Source: Magnolia sinica (Eukaryota; Streptophyta; Magnoliopsida; Magnoliales; Magnoliaceae). Taken from it: DNA of 64,000 bases. Numbering within the stretch: the stretch's first letter is position 1; each line of letters starts with the position of its first letter. Location of the stretch: NCBI RefSeq assembly GCF_029962835.1, contig NC_080590.1, forward strand, positions 60,820,001 through 60,884,000, in the 5' to 3' direction. The position numbers were made by a program, and so were the translations under genes. Below, one piece after another: positions 21,616-33,110 of this stretch. The notes below the pieces were generated by a model. That model had not been told where the DNA came from. It ran no database searches and worked only from the letters and a program-made list of their open reading frames with translations.

Positions 21616-23640
21616 GTGGTAACTAAAGCTCCCTCAACAATAGAGAAATCTCTCATGGCCTATAAGATCGCAGTGTTAAATGAAAGTGTACTTAAAGTAG
21701 GACATCTAGTGATAAATGCACTTAAATAAAAATAGACTCCAATCATGACCACTGAAATTCCCAGTGGAATTGAAAACTAGTCGGAATTATTCGAAAAAAA
21801 AGTGGCTAGATAAAAACCACTTGATGACACCTCTCCACGAGATTGGGTAATGCCTTTGAAAAAATAAACGGCCTAAAAAAATCTTAAAAAAAAACACTCT
21901 ACAATAAAACCCCCATGAAACGATGTTCTATAGGTGTGAATCTTTTCTAAAAAAATCCAAAAAATAAAAGATAAAGCTTTTTCAAAAATTTAAAAAATGC
22001 GACGCACACAATATCCAAGGAACGGGACAGTCCTACATACTTTCCAGTGGGTACCAACGTAACATCAATACTTAGTTTTGATTTTCTCTGTTCTCGGTTT
22101 CCTCTGAAATCATAAGTGGAACCTAGGATGGCCAACTTGAACTCTCACTGTTCGCCCAATCATCTTGGAATGTGAATTGAGTGTATCTAGGTTAATGAAA
22201 CTGCATTTCAAATCGTGGAAAAGCCTATTAGAACCGTAGTATTAGAATAAAAAAATCGAATTGCAAAAAAAAAAAAACATAGGGCGACTCTAGTCCAACA
22301 CCTGTCAGCTTAACGCATTGTAATATGAGAGATCCGTAATGTTGCAAAAAGTGCGGGCAACTACCCATTACAAAGACTTGTCTTATAGGCAATCCTAGGG
22401 GATCGTCCAACATCAAGAACTACTCTAGATCAAAGTGTACTAGGCGGATCCCCATAAGACCGCAAAAGGGGCAAGAGTACTAACCACCCAAAATCCATAA
22501 TTACAGACACACTCGATACATATTGCTGATCGCGACATGAAAGGGTTGCGATTTGATGCCCCTTAAGGCTACAAAAATGCAAGAACACATCTTAAAATTT
22601 TCCTCAACCCTCATGAAATACCCTTGTCATTCTCTCACCAAGCGAGTTCTTCGACAAAGATAACCCTAGTTAGAATAGACCTAACTACATCTATGGCAGA
22701 CCTAGAGGGCTGAGTGTCCACTCGCTTTGACATTTGGTTGCCCACAACCTCTGCCAAAGGAGGGCATCTATAGACACCCAACCTAAAATGAGAAGAAACA
22801 ACTCTTGGTACTATAACAACTTTGACAAAATGCACTTGGTCGACCCAATGAAACATTGAAAATCCAAACAGGTCAAACAAGCAAGGGTCTTGGTGCGTTC
22901 TAAAAATAATCAACGGTCTCGATGGGAAAAATCTGGAAACTGATTAATAAAATCCCGGCATATCATCCAGACTCTCTAGAATTTTGTTTATGCCTTATTT
23001 CGATAAAACACATTGGCCGATCCACAAAGTATCAAAAATCTAAACAAGCCGAGTAAAAAGTGTCCTCGATATCTCCAAGAAACAACGAAAGGACCTGATT
23101 GATAAATTCTAAATTTAGCAGAACATAACCCAATCAAACTACCAAACTTAGTAGGGGTCTATACACTTGTTAAACGAGAGGGATTGTGCATAGAAAATGT
23201 TAAAACAAAACCCCAGGCTCGCCACAAGCTGATGGTGATGTCATCACCCCTACTTTTGTTTTTCGTTCCAACAGGTGTGTCAATGAACAATCCATTAAAG
23301 GAAAAGGTGCCAAGTGGACCATCGGCCCACCAGAAGCCAATGGCCGACTAACATACTTTGCATTGAATCAAGATCCTACCTAACTTCGTGGATGCCAAAA
23401 TCTTAAAGCAAAGATGCGTGGCACCACCGTCAGTTCACCATGAGCCGATAGTTGGAGCCTATAAATTTTACACAACGATTACCATCTAGAGACAACTTGA
23501 AATGTCCAAAGGGGCAGGAGACCATTTGACTGCTCTAAGGTTTCCTCAGGGTTTGAAAATTCCCTAATAAGCCGACATGCTACCCTAGCCTAGGAGAGCA
23601 TCCCTAGTTAGCAAAAGAGGCTATTGAAGCCTAGAGTAGG
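21060..23640. other. AT-rich intergenic sequence, nothing firmly recognised
   Basis: Short frames only. There is a (CT)n microsatellite at about 21582-21612 and several poly-A runs. Parts of 22300-23500 read like degraded retrotransposon non-coding sequence, but I could not assign them. Confidence 0.3.
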
Positions 23641-24326
23641 GTTGGAATTAAGGATATTCGATTATCCCTTTTGCAAATAAAGGGTGTTTAGTCTCCCATT
23701 TTTCTTCTCATATCTCAATAAACTCATATCGCATTCCACTCCACACATCCCACTCACAGTAGCAATAATTATTTTTTATTTTATTTTCAATATTATTCTT
23801 TTCTACTTTTTTACTTTATTTGCATACCCGGAGCCTTTGGTTATGTGAAGTAAGGTTAAGATTGCATTTTCATTTTCTTTGCCTAAGCAGAGCCTTTGAC
23901 CCTATGAAGGTTCGAATTACATTGCATATTTTTTCCATGCAGTTTTCTTTACTTTGTCTGTTTGGACTCTCTAATCCTACAAAGTAAGCTTTTTTTTTTT
24001 TTTTTCGTTTTATTTTATTTTCGTCTATCTAACTCTTATGAGTTATATGAATCACGGCTAAATATAGAAATGTTGAAACTCTACCAAATGTCAAAAAATC
24101 CTAAAATCTTGTAAATGAGAGACTGCATAGTGTGTGGGCAAAAAAGGTACCTAATCTCTTCATTTTTCGTCAGTGAAACCCTTGGAATCTAAAAACTGCA
24201 TGCCAACTTTAGAAGTCACTTAAGTTGGGGAATTCATGATTCCTTAAACCTTAAACGCTTATACAATTTCTAGCTGACCGTAGATTCTAAGGTTCATTTG
24301 ACTACTGGCAACTTCAAGTTAATGCA
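23640..24326 (+). mobile_element. possible LTR remnant
   Basis: gcaaataaagggtgtttagt and tctcaataaactcatatcg contain poly(A)-like signals within a T-rich stretch, as in the R-U5 part of plant LTRs. Two phrases ggagcctttggttatgtgaa and agagcctttgaccctatgaa repeat at about 60 bp spacing. No ends were found. Confidence 0.25.
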
Positions 24327-25124
24327 TGTTGATGCAAAAAACTGTTGTGTCCTCTTCCCATGTCCTACCACCTGCATAAGAAGGAGACAAGGGAGATCCT
24401 GGCTCAAGCCGGGGAACCTCCGATGCTAAAGTCAGCGCTAGGACTGTGCAAGAGAAGGGTTTTAGAGAGAGTTTTTTGCATAACTTTTACCGTAGAGATT
24501 TCCTGTTCTTATAGGAGTGGGAGGGTCCCGTCGTGTAGGGATTCTTTTCCGAGTATCTCGGAGATTTGATTTAATTATAATCTGTTTATAGATTCTTCCC
24601 GATCCCGGGATCTTTGGAGTCAGAAATCCTTTCACAAGATTTTCTGGACGGTATTTATATTTACACCGTCTCTTCCTTCCTTGCTTGGCCCGGCTTTAAC
24701 CGTCCCTGGTAATAAATGAGTCTCGGCTGGCTGCAAGGATAAGGCTTTTTGCCTTTTGTCAGATAAAATAGAGTTGGTTTATAATCGATATCTTTTCTTA
24801 ATCTGATAGCCGACACTGTAGCTGACCTAATATGGGACGGTTTTATGGTGGTCAGGAGACTTTTAGCATTTGGGCCTTAATCGGTCCCTTTATACATTGC
24901 TGCCTCATTATCCGGGTCAACTTTATGTATCTTATATATTTTGCCTATAGCTCATGACTCTGTAGACCTCGGTCGGAGTTCGTTCCTCATCATCCAAGCT
25001 GAGTCTCTCCTTGAGGCATTCTTTTTCCTCAGTTGGGCTTATTGCCTCAGAATCCCGGGCAGTGCAAATAGAGTTGGTCCATTCCATAACTGGGTCTCCG
25101 GACTTGCCATATTTTTCCCCAATA
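24327..25124 (-). repeat. gypsy LTR (3' LTR in element orientation)
   Basis: Aligns along its whole length with 44391-45185 (shared start tgttgatgcaaaaaactg, shared end catatttttcccca) with scattered substitutions. The terminal CAACA has become CAATA here. 798 bp. Confidence 0.88.
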
Positions 25125-25360
25125 GTAAGCGCCATTACTCCTTATGTCAACCGTGTTGATGCTAAGGAGTAAAAAGTTTCTGAGTCGGCTTGAATTGGAG
25201 ACCGACGTTATGATGGAATATTTAATGCTCCTTGCATCATTCATAATATGCGTCGATTCGTTACCCGAGGCCGCACGCATGGACAACTGTCGGAGAGCCT
25301 TTCTGGCTTATAAGCGATGAACGCATGGCGAGTACAGTTCTTTCGTCAGTCGGCGTGCGC

Positions 25361-25442
25361 CACGTGTCAAGCGGGGGAGTTGAAATGGCCTTTGATTCGA
25401 CTCCTCCTTAAATGCCTCTGCGACATGGCACGACTATAAAAG
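25361..25442 (+). promoter_or_regulatory. promoter of the antisense gene (G-box and TATA box)
   Basis: ccacgtgtc contains a CACGTG G-box at 25361-25366, and tataaaag follows at 25435-25442, about 70 bp downstream. A CT-rich leader follows and the first ATG of the antisense frame is at 25732 in a good plant context (aagATGGCG). The arrangement points plus, opposite to the gypsy pol genes. That it works as a promoter is inference. Confidence 0.5.
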
Positions 25443-25731
25443 GAGGAGCGGGAAACCCTTTCCCCATTTTCGCGCACCTGTTCTTCTCTCTCCCAATCCC
25501 GTTTTCACTGTCCTCGTTTCCTCCGCCATTTCTATCTTCATTTTCATTTTTGCATCCAGGTTCGTGTACTTCTCGCCTCTTTGGTGAGTTCTAGCTCTCT
25601 CTCCCTCCCCTTCGTTTTTAATTTTTACAGCAATGCGAGGTTCTTTGAGCCCCTGAGAGAGAGCCTCCGGTGATGACGGCGAAGCGGGACATTTTTGGAA
25701 TATCTCGGAATCGCCCTCGCTGCTGGCCAAG

Positions 25732-27890
25732 ATGGCGACCGGTGCCGATGAAGCTTTCCGGTTCTCTGAGAGAGTATCGGGGACTTCAACGGAGCGTCCT
25801 GCTTCGGCAGGTCCCTCTCATGGAGGTATGTCGCTAGTGACTGCCTCTAAGAGACATAATCCTCCTAGAGATGACATGGAGGAGGAAGATGAGGAGATTG
25901 AGGGAACCACTGGGTCGGTTCCCACTAGGAGGTCGGCACAGGCTGTTGACTCGACTGCCGAGGAAGGGGAGGCTGGAGACGAGCAAAGGGGTCTGGTCCC
26001 TTTGGTCTTAACTGAGGTGGACTTGGACAGGATTAGAGTCGGGATCATGTCCCAGACTCGGTCATCCTTCGTCTTCCTCTGCCGAGTGAATTACCCGACC
26101 ATCCTCCTACTGGGATGGTCGTGATTTTTCAAGTCGCTCTGCAGTGCGGCTTGCGTCTACCCCTTCAACCCATTGCTCGGGATTTTCTTTCCCGACTCCA
26201 AATTGCTCCGAACGGGTGGAGGAACTTGTTCGGGTGCTCAGTGTTGTGGGCTGAGACAGAGCAGCCCCTACTGACCATTGACGAGTTTCTCTTCCTGTAT
26301 AAAGTATGGCCAAACCCTTAACAGCCTAGCTGGTACTTTTTATGCGCTTGGCGGAACAAGGGCGGTCCTTTAATAACCGACCCTCCTACCTCCAACAAGC
26401 GTTGGAGAGAGAGATGGCTCTGGGCATGTGGTCGCTGGGAGACTACTGAGCCAGGGCTCTTTGAGCCTCGTATTCCTCGGGCGTTCTCCGAAGCAGGTGT
26501 CTCGGCGTGTCCTTTCTCTGTCATTCTTTACTATGATACTCTTGAGTCTGCCCGAATGCATTTTGCAGATATCCCTAAGAAAAGGCCGAAGCTAGAAGCC
26601 GACGCTCTAGCTGGGATCAAGGATCTGAGGGCGCTAAGTCTGGGGGATCGGTCTTGGAAGGTTCTTTTTCAACCGGAGCGCCTTCTTCTCTCGGGTTTGG
26701 ACTCAGCCGTGACAGGTACTCTTTGTAGTCTTAATGCATTTCCTTGGACTTTGTCTAACTCTATGCTTCTACTACTTCTACTGGTGCAGTGATGGTGAGG
26801 CTCAGCCCCTACTAAAACCTGCTTCCAAAATGAAGGCCCCTCCGAGGTCGGCGCTTCTGTCGGAGACTCGGCCTTCGAAGAAGCTGAAGGCGGCTCCAAA
26901 GGCCAAGGGGCCAGTCGCCCTAGTCATCCCGACCGTGGTCGTACTCTTCGATCCGGAAGAAAGGGCGGAGGAGGCGGACGCGGTAATTGCTGAAGCCTAG
27001 TTGGCTCCTGAGCTAGGACCCTTTGTAGAGCAGGTCTTGGAATAGAGAGAGGAGCAGAGAGGAGAGACCTTTGGAGGGGAGATGACTCAATAGGAGTTTT
27101 TGCCCTTTCAGCGGGCCGTGACGGACATGGTCCCTTGGGCCATCTCTCATGGGGGTGAGAAAGACCTTGCTGGCCTCTACAACTCCCCCTCGAGGCGGAC
27201 TCTCGCTCATGTGGCGAAGGTACTGCTCGAGGTAACGTCTTTGATCTCGTGCTTTTCTTGAACCTTACCTTTGTCTCGGTGACTTAGTTCTGACCTTAAG
27301 TTTTCCTTTTGCAGTTCGCCCCTTGTGTGCTTAGGGGTAGCTCGGATCTTGCCGACGCTGAGAAGCGGGTTACGGAATTGGAGGCATAGCTCGAAGCTAC
27401 CATGGCTCAGGTTGGCTTGCTATCAAGCAACTTGGGGCTTGCCAGGAAGGCTGCCGATGATGCTAAGGCCGAGTGCGCCCATGTAGCCTCGCTGTTGAAA
27501 GAGGCTCAGGAGGAGAGTCGGCGACTCCGTCAGGCTCATGCTTCTTGCGATGAGAGGTTGACTTGGGTCAAAGCTGAGGCCGGGGCAGCCATTGAGCAGG
27601 CCAAAGACCAAGCCAAGGATCAAGCCATAAAAGGCTTTTCTTGAGTCTCGAGAGTTTTCGGACGAGAGGGATTGCTTGTATCAGGAAGGGTATGCCGAAT
27701 GTATCCAAGTGATGAAGCAATCCTTTCCCGACCTTGATCTCTTGGGATTCGATGACGATGCCACTGGATCTAAGGGTCCAGAGGGTGATGTTGCCGGGTC
27801 TGCCGATGCCACGGCTGGTATCGAGGTCAAGCTTGAAGCTGCTTCTGAGGCGGCATCAGAGGTCGCTCCGAGTGGCGGCAGCAGTTGAAT
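25732..27890 (+). pseudogene. antisense auxiliary gene of the gypsy element (putative 'gypsy-type transposon' protein, coiled coil)
   Basis: Starts MATGADEAFRFSERVSGT, with an acidic low-complexity stretch (DDMEEEDEEIEG). A conserved block follows at 26115-26320 (VALQCGLRLPLQPIARDFLS, APNGWRNLFGCSVLW), matching the plant family Pfam calls Transposase_28/putative gypsy type transposon. It continues past a stop to 26715. Two short introns fit: 26716-26788 (cag|gtactc ... tgcag|tg) and 27232-27314 (gag|gtaacg ... ttgcag|tt). The last part (27315-27890) is a coiled-coil region rich in A, E, K and R (DAEKRVTELEA, KEAQEESRRLRQAHASCDER). Frameshifts near 26100 and stops at 26319, 26998 and about 27387 break it. 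Function unknown. Confidence 0.6.
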
Positions 27891-27934
27891 CTGAGCCACC
27901 TCCTGTGTTAGCTCCTGATGAACCTTGGGGCTAG

Positions 27935-28025
27935 TATGGTATCAAGCACTTCAAGCATTCCAAGCTTCAAGCATTTTAAGCACACCCAACTTCAAGCACT
28001 TCAAGCATACCAAGCTTCAAGGCGG
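27935..28025. repeat. short tandem repeat CTTCAAGCATTCCAAG type
   Basis: Degenerate units of about 14-20 bp (aagcattccaagcttcaag, cacttcaagcataccaag) lie directly after the antisense gene's coiled-coil region. Confidence 0.7.
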
Positions 28026-28327
28026 GCTTGAGAGCATCTGCAACCGAGAGAGGATTTTGCATGTCGTGGCCAACTGTTTTTGCCTTTATTCCTATTATTC
28101 CTTCTATGTAATGCCGAGGTATGGTCAAATATAATCCGATGCAAGACTTACACTGATGAATGAATATATTTGATTTTTTTTATTCACTCGACTCAGTTTA
28201 CATGTTTTTCATTCTTCACTTTTTTGAGTCTTCCCAAACGCTGCAATCGGCCGACATAAGGGTAGTAGATTTTCAGATGCTCGGCATTCCAAGGATGAGA
28301 TAGCAATTGCCCCGCTAGGTCTTTCAA

Positions 28328-29370
28328 TCAATACGTCCGAAGTCGGATGGTGCTTGAGACGACATAGGGCCCTTCCCAATTGGGTCCCAGTGTACCCGCG
28401 CCAATTTCCTTGGTGTTTAGGAACATTTTTCGGAGGACCATGTCCCCGACTCGAAAACGTCTGACCTTGACTCGGGCATTATAGAACCGAGCTACTTGCC
28501 GTTGCCGAGCCATCATTCGCAGACGAGCTCTTTCCCTCTGTTTCTCCACGAGGTCGAGTTCGAGAGCTAGGAGTTCTTCATTATCTCTTTCATTAAACGA
28601 GCTGATTTGAGCTGAAGGTAATCCTATCTCGACCGGGGTGACAGCTTCTGATCCGTACGCAAGGAAAAAAGGAGTTTCTCCCGTGGCGGTTCGAGTAGTG
28701 GTTCGATATGCCCATAGTATCTTAGGGAGTTCTTCAGCCCATCCTCCTTTGGCTCAGTCGAGCTTGGTTCGAAGATGTTGTTTAATGATTTTTTTGATTG
28801 CCTCAACTTGTCCGTTTGTCTAAGGGTGATGGGGCGATGAGTAAACATTTCTGATCCCGAGATTATCGCACATTTCTCAGTACTGCCTATTATCAAACTG
28901 CTTTCCGTTGTCCGATATAATCCTCCAAGGTATTCCGAATCAGCAGATATGTTTTTCCAGACAAAGTTTGTGATCTTTTGTTCGGTTATCGTAGCCAATG
29001 GCTCGGCTTCGGCCCATTTTGTGAAGTAGTCTACCGCAATGACGACAAACTTGATTTGTCCTTTCCCTAAAGGGAGCAGTCCGATGATGTCGATTCTCCA
29101 CTGTGTGAATGGCCAAGGACCGGCTATGGGAGTCAGTTCTTAGGGAGGTTGTTTCGGAACGGCCGCGAATCGTTGGCATCTATCTCAACTTTGGACAAGT
29201 TTGCGCACGTCGTGCTGAATGGTCGACCACTAATATCCTTGACGTAGGACCTTGTGCGCGAGTGATCGTCCTTCTGAGTGGTTTTCGCAAATACCCTCGT
29301 GGATCTCCCGCAATGCATAACCAGCCTCATTGGGATTTAGGCATCGTAGCAAGGGAGTGAAAAATCTTTT
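28328..29370 (-). pseudogene. gypsy integrase (broken)
   Basis: From the right: a zinc-binding-like N-terminal part near 29330-29200, catalytic core pieces around 29180-28940 (VENRHH, then KFVVIAV- and WAEAEPLAT-like words in shifted frames) and 28998-28624 (TEQKITNFVWKNI). A C-terminal block follows at 28549-28328 (ARFYNARVKVRRFRVGDMVL, GTLGPNWEGPYVV), the usual end of Ty3-gypsy integrases. Several stops and frame changes split it, so it cannot be translated whole. Confidence 0.75.
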
Positions 29371-29374
29371 TTTT

Positions 29375-30472
29375 TTACAATACTCCATTGAGTATGGTAT
29401 AACGAGAGGCTCGGATCTTTAGTCGTCGGGTCTCGGCATGATCCTCGGGCAACTCTCCATTGCCGAGATATCGGACGATCGGGTCAAGCCAGGTAAGTTT
29501 CGGATCGATTGTATTTACGGTCGAGCTAACAAGATCATCGATACTCGGTTTAGCAACATACTCGATCGAGACAGACCTGGGTATGTTGTCCTCGTCGGCA
29601 GAGGCAAGTTTTGCTAAAAGGTCAACTTTAGCAGTTTTTGTTCGAGGTATCTGAGTGACAATACATAGCTGAAAGCCTTCGATCAAGTCTTTGGCTTTCT
29701 TCATATATGCTTTCAGCTGCTCTTTTCATGTCTGATACACACTAGTGACATGATTGATGACCAATTATGGATCGTTAAAGACGCTGAGATGAGTCACGCC
29801 CAGATTGGCTGCGAGCAACAAGGCTTCGTATTCTACTGTATTGTTCGATGCTTGAAATCCAAGTCTTAAGGCATACTGCATGTAGGCTTAATCAAGAGTT
29901 TCTAAGACGACTCCTGCCTCGCTTGCCTTAGCGTTGGAAGAGCTATCGACATACAGCTTCCAGGGTTTTGGGTCGGGCGAGGATTCGGGAGAAGCTGTCG
30001 TGGATTGATTAATTGATTCATCTCCAAGCTTGGTAGCTAGATTGACCAGTGGTGTCACTTCGGCTATGAAGTCTGCAATAGCCTGTCCCTTAATAGTTAC
30101 TCTTGGCTTGTATTGAATGTCGAATTCGCTGAGCTCGATCGCCCACTGTGTTAATTGGCCGGACGCTTCTGGTTTCTGAAGGATTTGACGCAGTGGGAGG
30201 TCGATCATAATGGTGATCGTGTGAGCTTGAAAGTATGGCCGAAGTCGTCGCGAGGAGACGACTAAAACTAAGGCCACCTTCTCCAAAGGCGGGTATCTTG
30301 TCTCTGCCGGTAACAATGCTTTGCTGACGTAATAGACCGGCAGTTGCTTTCCTTCGTGTTCACGTATCAAAGCCAAATTAACAGTTGCGTCGGATACGGC
30401 CAAGTATAGTAGCAGAGTTTCTCCTGGCTCGAGTTTTGACAAGAGAGGCGGGGATCCGAGATAAAACTTCAA
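29375..30472 (-). pseudogene. gypsy RNase H and second (archaeal-type) RNase H
   Basis: 30472-29888 carries the RNase H region (LPVYYVSKALLPAETRYPPL, QWAIELSEFDIQYKPR) and then WKLYVDSSSNAKASEAGVVL. That last piece starts the second RNase H found in Tat elements. A stop follows LETLD (29888), and the remainder continues to 29375 (KDLIEGFQLCIVTQIPR, DLLAKLASA). The double RNase H is the main reason for the Tat assignment. Confidence 0.75.
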
Positions 30473-30621
30473 TTGTTAGAACTCTGCTTCGCACTCTTCC
30501 GTCCAATCTACCGTTTGCCGACCTTTTAACTGTTTGAAGAATGTGAGGCATTTGTCGGTAGCTTGGGAGAGGAAACGGTTGAGTGTGGCTACTCGTCCGG
30601 TCAGCCTTTGTACATCTTTGA

Positions 30622-31204
30622 TCATTCTCGGGGACTCATGTCAAGCAGTGCTTTGATTTTCTCTGGGTTCGCCTCGATCCCTCGTTGACTGACAAGGAAT
30701 CCGAGAAATTTTTTCGAGCTTACACCAAATGCACACTTGCTCGGATTTAACTTCATTTGGAACTCATGAAGGATTAAGAACATCTCTTCTAGGTCGGCTA
30801 TATGATCGGCCGCGTGTATACTTTTGACAAGCATGTCATCAATATATACTTCCATGGTTCAGCCGATCTGCCGAGCAAACATTTTGTTCACCAATCGTTG
30901 ATAGGTCACTCCAGCGTTCTTTAAACCAAATGACATCACACGGTAACAATAAAGTCCTTTGTCGGTGACAAAGGTAGTTTTAGATTTATCAGATTGATGC
31001 ATTACAATTTGATTGTATCCAGAATAAGCATCCATAAAGCTAAGGAGTTCATGCCCTACCGTGCTATCTACCAGTTGATCGATTCTCGGAAGAGGTAGAC
31101 TATCCTTTGGGCAAGCTTTGTTTAGGTCGGTATAGTCAATACAGACCTGCCACTTTTCGTTGACCTTTTTCACAAGTACAACATTAGCTACCCATTCCGG
31201 ATAG
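30622..31204 (-). pseudogene. gypsy reverse transcriptase, C-terminal part
   Basis: KVNEKWQVCIDYTDLNKACP, then LLSFMDAYSGYNQI and the YIDDML catalytic box (at about 30850-30833, after a TGA that splits the two open frames at 30855/30859). It joins, across the copia insertion, to the N-terminal RT piece at 41767-41860. Confidence 0.85.
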
Positions 31205-31599
31205 TATATTGTAAGTGTTATAGTTTATAGCCCTGTTTGTTGTCAAATTTGTGGTGCCAAAGACACTGTTATGAACCTTCCATCTGTGAAGAACAATGCT
31301 CTACTCAAGATCAACTTAGTTTGACAAGCACTGTTCACAAGTCAAGAATCTCAAGAAGCTTTCAAGTTCAACCTCAAGATCTCAAGAACCTTTCAAGTTC
31401 AATCTCAAGATCTCAAAAAGCTCTCAAGTTTAAACGACATCAAGACTGCAAGCTCCATTACTTCCAAAGGTCACTCGTCTCTAAAAGTTTCAATGTCCTT
31501 ACTTCACTATCGAGGTATGACTGACCTTAGGTTGACCTTTAAAGTAGGCCATTTTGGATACATAATTCATATGTTTTATATAAGTGAGTTTGGTCTATT

Positions 31600-31985
31600 C
31601 TAAGACTAGTCCTGGACTTTATTCGACTAGTCCTAGAACTGCTTCGACCTGTCTAAACATTTCCTGGATTAGTCGTAAGTTTGTTACAAAAATCAAAAAT
31701 TTTCTGTTAGGCTTCGACTAGTCCTGGGGACTGTTCGACCAGTCGTAGGAACAGTGTCGACTGCATCTTTGACCAGTCGTAGACCTACGACTCAAAGAAC
31801 AACGTTGAAATTCGGCCACCTACGACCAGTCGAAGGGATCCTACGACCAGTTGAAGGAGACCTGTAACCAGTCGAAGGTAACCTACGAGCAGTCGTGAAA
31901 CTACCAAATCTTATCGCGCCCGAATTTTCAAATACCTGTTGGTTCTACAATTAGTCGTAGAGGTCCTTAGACCAGTCGAAGGCGT
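31600..31985. promoter_or_regulatory. CGACYAGTCG-type motif cluster upstream of the LTR TATA box
   Basis: About a dozen variants of cgaccagtcgtag, cgactagtcctag and cagtcgaagg in both orientations lie in less than 400 bp, ending about 20 bp before the TATA box. The core cgactagtcg is palindromic. An equivalent cluster is in the 3' LTR (40360-40730). Function as binding sites is inference. Confidence 0.6.
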
Positions 31986-31997
31986 AATTTTCTCACC

Positions 31998-32005
31998 TAT
32001 AAATA
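31998..32005 (+). promoter_or_regulatory. copia LTR TATA box
   Basis: cacctataaatagagc is a near-ideal plant TATA box. It would start transcription about 30 bp downstream, consistent with a U3/R boundary in the middle of the LTR. The same box is at 40736-40743 in the 3' LTR. Confidence 0.75.
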
Positions 32006-33028
32006 GAGCACGAATCTTAGAATAAAATAAGAACTTCAAGCTAAATTAATTCGTCCTTCTGAGAGATAAGTCGGTGCTCCATATAAGCTAAGTGTGCATA
32101 TTTAATATTCTCTTTCTTTAGCTTTCTTAATTGATTTTGTTTCTTGTATTCCAATCTAATCTGAAAAGAGGAATTGTTGTTTTCCTTTTTCTGGAATCAA
32201 AATCAATTAGAGCTAGCCCTTTTGTTTTAATTTAAAATCTATTAGAACCTAGAACCATTATAAAGTGAGTATTGGACATTGAACTTTGATATTCAAATCT
32301 CTATTCCGACTTGGTTCTTCTGGGCTGCTACAACGAAGGAGAAAATTAGGTATTTTATAATTTGTGTAATTTACATTGTTTGATTTTATTTAAGGTTAAG
32401 CCAGAAAAATCTCAAAGTTGTTGGTTATCTGAGGAGAGCCAGAAAACTCAGAAGTGAAGGTTTTTTGAATTGTGTAAGCCCTTTGAAAAAGAGACAATTG
32501 TAAAGATTTTGGGTGAACCTGTGAAAACCTATTTGATAGTGAACGCTAAGATCCCCTGTGTGAGGATATTAGGAGTGGAGTAGCATTCTGTGTGGCTGTT
32601 GTTTAACAGTTGGTGAACACATAGGCGAACCATTATAATTCTTTGTGTTGTGGATGTGTGATTTATATTACCTACCTTTTATCATTCAGAATTGTGAACG
32701 TATGTGTGGATGTGAATGTTGTAAATTTTACATTTCAAGCACAGTGGGGAATGTTGTAATAATTTAGATTTACATTTCAGCATTATATTTTTGCTATCTC
32801 TTTATTACTTTGAGCTTCAGTTTCTCTATTTGTTCTAGTAAGTTTGCCCTGCCATTTTTATGGTACATGGTTGTCCTTAAAACAATCAATATTTTGAGCT
32901 AGCATCCATCAGTGTGAATTGATTTATTTATTCAGTTCTATCTTTCTATATTTCTGCTGTATTTATCTTAAAATTTGGCATAGTCCTATTCACCCCCTCT
33001 CTAGGACATATAGCTTGGCCATTTCAAG

Positions 33029-33040
33029 TGGTATCAGAGC
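33029..33040 (+). other. copia primer binding site
   Basis: TGGTATCAGAGC, two bases after the 5' LTR, complementary to the 3' end of plant initiator methionine tRNA. Confidence 0.92.
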
Positions 33041-33110
33041 CTAATAGCTCGCCCTTATTGCTTTTTATTTGGATTTAATTCCTAAGCTAACGATCTCAGC
33101 TATATAAAAG

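Larger units (their letters stand above)
31210..33026 (+). repeat. copia 5' LTR
   Basis: 1817 bp, starts TGTAAGTG and ends CCATTTCA. It contains a cluster of CGACYAGTCG-type motifs (31600-31985), a TATA box at 31998-32005, then a leader and T-rich U5. It differs from the 3' LTR by scattered substitutions and a short deletion of one motif unit there. Confidence 0.9.

Noticed and set aside
28624..29360. Plus-strand frames opposite integrase
   Set aside because: Shadows of minus-strand gypsy pol, which has recognisable integrase motifs.
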